From Epichloe hybrida (lineage: Eukaryota > Ascomycota > Sordariomycetes > Hypocreales > Clavicipitaceae): 64,000 nt of DNA. The notes beneath the pieces were generated by a model, which ran no database searches, had not been told where the DNA came from, and saw only the letters and a program-made list of their open reading frames with translations. Of this stretch, positions 58,400-64,000 are shown in pieces; position 1 is the stretch's first letter, and every line of letters begins with the position of its first letter. The position numbers and the translations under genes are program-made. The stretch covers positions 1 through 64,000 of the forward strand of contig JAFEKR010000013.1 of the NCBI GenBank assembly GCA_019022495.1, given 5' to 3'.

Positions 58400-59293
58400 A
58401 TGCCTGCGCCCACAGCCTTGAAAAAGGCAGACGAAACCCCGCTTCCAGAGGCAGAGGTTTCACTCCAGACACAAGGTTGGCAAATTCTCGAAAAACTTTG
58501 ATCTTCTGTTTCATGTCATTGTGCTGACAATTTGAAAGCAGCTGGCAATGACTTTCTTCTTGGAGAACCCGATTTTACGCCAGTAGACGGCGAGGGAATG
58601 CAAGCAACTGACGAAGGAGATGATTCTATGGCTATCGACGAGGAGGGTCGGCCACGTTTCGCTCCTGCCGGGGATATCGTACGCATGGGAATTTGTTCCT
58701 CTTGATAACTTTGTTGTATGCTGACGAATTCTCAGGATCCCGTCACACGGGTGGATACCAGAAAGATTCCCGTTCCTCCCCATCGGATGACACCATTGAA
58801 ACAGTCATGGTCTCAAATATATCCTCCGCTCGTTGAACACCTTAAATTACAATGCCGAATGAACATTAAACGAAAGACCGTGGAACTGAGGACATCACAT
58901 CACACCGCTGATACCGGAGCCCTGCAAAAAGGCGAGGATTTTGTGAAAGCCTTCACCCTTGGTTTCGATGTGGATGATGCCATTGCCTTGCTCAGGCTGG
59001 ATGACCTCTATATTGAAACCTTTGAAATCAAAGACGTGAGGACTATGCATGGCGACAGCCAAGCTCGTGCTATTGGTCGCATTGCTGGCAAGGACGGTAA
59101 AACAAAGTTCGCAATTGAGAATGCAAGCAGGACGCGAATTGTGTTGGCTGATTCGAAAATCCATATTCTTGGTGGCTTCAAGAATATCCACATGGCGCGA
59201 GAATCGATTGTTAGCTTGATTTTGGGTAAGCCTCCAGGCAAGGTGTACGGCAACTTGAGAACCGTGGCCGCGAGAATGAAGGAAAGATTTTAG
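58400..59293 (+). CDS. PNO1: Pre-rRNA-processing KH protein PNO1/DIM2
   Basis: Three exons, 58400-58475, 58542-58678 and 58736-59293, give 256 aa (yeast Pno1 274). The N-terminal third is acidic and variable; from about residue 75 the sequence is highly conserved: DTRKIPVPPHRMTPLKQSW, LQCRMNIKRKTVELRTS, GEDFVKAFTLGFDVDDAIAL, IGRIAGKDGKTKFAIENASR and LILGKPPGKVYGNLRTVAAR. Two KH domains are present: a degenerate first and a second where GRIAGKDGKTK corresponds to the GxxG loop. PNO1 binds the 3' end of 18S rRNA in 90S and pre-40S particles and positions Nob1 cleavage at site D, also recruiting the dimethylase Dim1. Confidence 0.95.
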
Positions 59294-60558
59294 TCAACTT
59301 CATCATCACGGGATATGGTATTACATGGCGTTAGGGCAAGCAAGTATTTATAGCTAATGGATTTCGACGACGTGAGCATGGTAAGTGTGAAGAAATATGA
59401 TTCGATGGTATTCTCATCTGGCGTCGTTATTGATCGTTGATGGGGATGAGGTTTGGCTTGTTTTGAATACTGCGACGATTTATCCTGCATTTTGGGGTTG
59501 GATACTTGAGTTGACTAAAACGTAGTCCGTGAAAGCGAATGGCAAGTACATTCATCATGTGCTCACCCAGGTAATCTCCAAGAATGTTTCACTACTTTCA
59601 GGGGGTTTTATAGACGTTCTTGCTTCGCTATCCATAAGTTTAGTCGAACCTGATGCCCGACTTGCGACTTTGATGTAGACAGAGAAGGTCAGTGTAAGAT
59701 TCGTGGCGTGTTTCAAGTCAACGCTTACATGGGCGAGAGAATATATTGCTAAGAGTCGTGAACGCGTCACGGACACGTTGTTTGGTGGGTGGGTAACGGA
59801 GTCAAAGGGACGTGCTGCAAACCTGGTCGCTCGAAAAACTTTACAAGATATCGGCAATGTGTTACTACATTGATTTGCAACATCACGCCTTTCGTGAGGT
59901 GCTTGACCTATCACTGAATTCCGTTGGGGCCTGTGCAAGGACGGCCAGTAAGGTTGTGACATCAAATGACCGGCGCTTTTACGGAGGCGGACCTCATGGA
60001 GATACCTGAGTGACGAGATCTTTTCTGCCCCTCCCCTCTTTCCTCTGCAACCGGCCGTGTCGCGGCTACCCCACCTTATCTTTGGCCCACACACCTCACC
60101 TCAACAAACATCCTCCTGAACTTTTTCTTCAATCCCTCCTTACACAAGTTTGAATAGCTTCACATCATCAAATTATAACCATCGGTATGTATTTTTCCCT
60201 CCCACCCTTCATATCATCCCCTTTTGGACTGCTTTTGCGATCTCCAAACCTGTACCTTCGACGACCCCTCCATTCACCGAGCTTGGCTGTTGAGGCATCA
60301 TTCAAGCAAGCAATTCAATCTACAAACTTCTAGCTCTACATTCTTTACGCAACGAAAGCGGCAAATTGAGAGGGCCAAGATGATTGAAGCTGCTATGAGC
60401 TACCAGTCCAGCCTTTGAGGCACGTTTGTGTGTCCGTTGATGGTTCTCTTGCTTTGCTGCCCCGCCCCCACCATGAAGAAAAGAAGCACCTTTTTCAAGC
60501 ACCTCACTGACCAACTATGTTGTACTTTTCGGAATAGCGTCGTCCGTACAGTCTTAAG
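59294..60558. promoter_or_regulatory. Enolase promoter and 5' UTR with intron
   Basis: The region holds the PNO1 3' flank and the enolase promoter. A pyrimidine-rich block (CCCCTCCCCTCTTTCCTCTG near 60027-60046) and CACACACCTCACC precede a likely 5' UTR exon. A 5' UTR intron probably runs from GTATGT at 60185 to TACAG at 60551, about 367 nt, ending 8 bases before the enolase ATG. CT-rich leaders and 5' UTR introns are common in strongly expressed fungal glycolytic genes. A 179-codon minus-strand ORF (60094-59555) lies here and is not supported. Confidence 0.55.
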
Positions 60559-62114
<1,556 letters not shown>

Positions 62115-62463
62115 ATCACCCTTCCGACAACTTTCCGGGGCGCTACGTGCAACTTTACCACAGGCTATGATGAAGAATAAATGAAAATTTGTCAATTGCA
62201 ATAGATAAATCGATTGGTCCGAGGCAAACGTGATGACCAAGTGATGAATTTAGTGTTGTATCAAAGTCCTATCACGCTGTACCCACCCCCGCCCGGACTC
62301 CAGCCACAAAGTGGCTATTTCTACAGCAACCCAGCCCAGCCACAAACACTGCGGCGTCAAATGTCAACATACTTGGGCCGTGACGCGCGGTGGTCATAAA
62401 TTCAATTACACAGCACGCATCGCAGGACAACGAAGGCTGTCGCTCTTAGGACATCAACTCAAG
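62115..62463. other. Spacer between enolase and BUB1
   Basis: The region of about 350 bp holds the enolase 3' UTR and the BUB1 promoter and 5' UTR (genes tandem). The frame of BUB1 stays open upstream to about 62311 but the ATG at 62464 is the better start. Confidence 0.45.
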
Positions 62464-64000
62464 ATGGCAGCTTCAAATGATCTCATTGATTTTGATGTGA
62501 TTGAGGGGCAAAAGGAGAACATCCAGTCGCTACCTGGTGGACGGTCTGCGAAAAAGCTGTCACAGCTGTACTCTCCGTCACCCTTGCACAAACTCGCGAC
62601 ACCAACTCCTTCAGACACCAAAAACGTTCATGACTGTATTCGAGCTGAATATGAGGCAGAAATTCAGAATATATCGGAATCGGACGATCCTCTCGATGTA
62701 TTCGATCGGTACATTAGGTGGACACTTGACACATATCCATCGGCACAAGCAACGCCGCAGTCACAGCTTCATACATTGCTTGAACGCGGCACCGGGGCCT
62801 TCATCACCACGGTGCAATACAAAAATGATCCCCGCTACTTGAGAATGTGGGTACATTACATTCACTTCTTTTCGGACTCTCCGAGAGAAACATACATGTT
62901 TCTATCTCGCCATGGCATCGGGGAGAGTTTGGCTCTGTTTTATGAGGAGTATGCTGCCTGGTTGGAAGTTGCAGGAAGATGGGCTCAAGCCGAAGAAGTT
63001 TACAAGCTGGGTATCGAACGCGAAAGCCGTCCTGTCCAGAGACTGTTGCGAAAGTTCAAAGAGTTTGAGGAACAGCTCACTCAGCAGCCTGCGAATGCCA
63101 TTGAGCCATCGTCCCCGGCCCTTCCTACAATTCGTCCAGCACTGGCAGCGAAAGCTGATCCTTTTGGATCAACACGTTCGAACGATCCTCAAGCAGTACG
63201 GCCGACGAGTGGTATCATCAACGCTACTTCTAAGCCAGCCAAATCTAAACTCGCTATTTTCTCCGATGCTGACGCCAAGCCTGTCCCTCTTGCATCCAGG
63301 GGAGAGGGGTCCAAAGGGTGGGATACAATCGGCTCATTATCAGATCGTAAGAAAGAGAACGTCATGGAGCCCAAGCCATGGGCTGGAGAGACACTGAAAG
63401 CAGGAGGGGGAAAGTCTGCCGCTCCCAAGATGGCGGTTTTCAGAGATCTGGTAAGTTGCCAATCATCTAGCCTTTTTATGCCCATATGTTGATGAGTTTA
63501 GGACTAATTAATTGGCCGTTGGGCGTGTACTCGGTATTTCAGAGACTATCTCAAATAAACGACGTTGTGGTTATACCATCCAAGAGCCAAGTGACTGTAC
63601 ATCCGCAAACCGGCAAGAAGGAGTACATATTTGTGGATCTTGAAGCCATATATCCAACTCCTGATGAACCAGGATCTGAACTGAGTTTCGAGGAGATCAT
63701 GGCTGCACATAGAGGCTGGTCTAATCAGACTTGGGATGATGAGAACGTAGATGAAAATTTTGTTCCTGGGCCACTGCATGGATACGGAGAGATTGAAGAA
63801 ATAAGCCATGGTGTGAAAAAAATGCTGACCGTACATCGAGATCCATTGCTACTGGATGAGAACGGTGACATTAGGCACCAAGCTCAGTCACGGGGTGCAA
63901 AGAAGAAGAAAACTATGGAGACCAATGAGACTCAGATCAGTAAGGCCTCTTCGATAAGTGCTGCATTTTTTTTTTTTTAAACCCCCTACAGAAAAAACTA
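62464..64000 (+). CDS. BUB1: Spindle checkpoint protein BUB1/MAD3 (5' part, cut by window end)
   Basis: Exons 62464-63450 and 63543 to about 63939; a donor GTAAGG at 63940 and acceptor CTACAG ending near 63991 suggest a third exon that runs out of the window. MAASNDLIDFDVIEGQKEN carries a KEN box at residues 17-19. The Mad3/Bub1 TPR region follows (DPLDVFDRYIRWTLDTYPSA, DPRYLRMWVHYIHFF, GIGESLALFYEEYAAWLEVA, AEEVYKLGIERESRPVQRLL). A second KEN (RKKENVMEPKPW) lies at about 297-299. The second exon has EYIFVDLEAIYPTPDEPG and LSFEEIMAAHRGW, seen in filamentous-fungal BUB1/MAD3. These proteins inhibit APC/C-Cdc20 and bind kinetochores. Whether a kinase domain follows, which would settle BUB1 over MAD3, is beyond the window. 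Confidence 0.88.

Noticed and set aside
59555..60094. 179-codon minus-strand ORF upstream of enolase
   Set aside because: It overlaps the enolase promoter and has no recognisable motif or splice signals.

Overview
The window is nuclear DNA of a filamentous ascomycete. Genes carry short introns (about 50-110 nt) with GTAAGT/GTATGT donors, CTAAC/CTGAC branch points and AG acceptors. The products match Sordariomycete proteins in size, and the set (alternative oxidase, CRZ1, DUF7905-like and WG-repeat fungal proteins) points to Sordariomycetes, probably Hypocreales; the order is inference. I recognised no tRNA, rRNA, CRISPR array or bacterial-type element.

Layout. 1-1330 is an AT-rich relic that looks RIP-mutated, followed by gene-poor DNA to 4.5 kb. 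4.5-18.1 kb holds an F-box protein, an AT-hook protein, V-ATPase subunit C, APS kinase, a membrane-anchored hotdog thioesterase and the ribosome-assembly factor MAK21/NOC1. 18.5-29.2 kb holds prolyl-tRNA synthetase, a damaged small coiled-coil gene, a DUF7905-like protein, ORC1, the WD40 splicing factor PRP46 and the ankyrin proteasome chaperone NAS6. 29.3-38.6 kb holds a TMF-type golgin and a very large low-complexity WG-repeat protein. About 4 kb of gene-poor DNA with a second AT-rich patch follows. 42.7-49.1 kb holds CRZ1, an unrecognised 272-aa protein and alternative oxidase. 50-64 kb holds arginyl-tRNA synthetase, eIF3j/HCR1, MDM31, PNO1, enolase and the start of BUB1/MAD3.

Most genes are housekeeping: translation (ProRS, ArgRS, eIF3j), ribosome assembly (MAK21, PNO1), proteasome and splicing (NAS6, PRP46), mitochondria (AOX, MDM31, thioesterase), cell cycle (ORC1, BUB1). 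Several are head-to-head pairs sharing promoters of about 400-900 bp: MAK21/ProRS, PRP46/NAS6, MDM31/PNO1, ArgRS/HCR1.

Most worth checking: ORC1 reads normally up to an intron in the AAA+ module and then lacks the rest of that module and the start of the winged-helix region. A large protein with at least a dozen WG motifs resembles Argonaute-hook proteins. Three introns are GC-AG. ArgRS ends in a 7-nt coding exon and probably makes two isoforms. The AOX promoter has a perfect CGG-N7-CGG element. Four coding discontinuities (ORC1, the WG-repeat gene, the AT-hook gene, the small coiled-coil gene) are either real decay or assembly errors; raw reads would tell.
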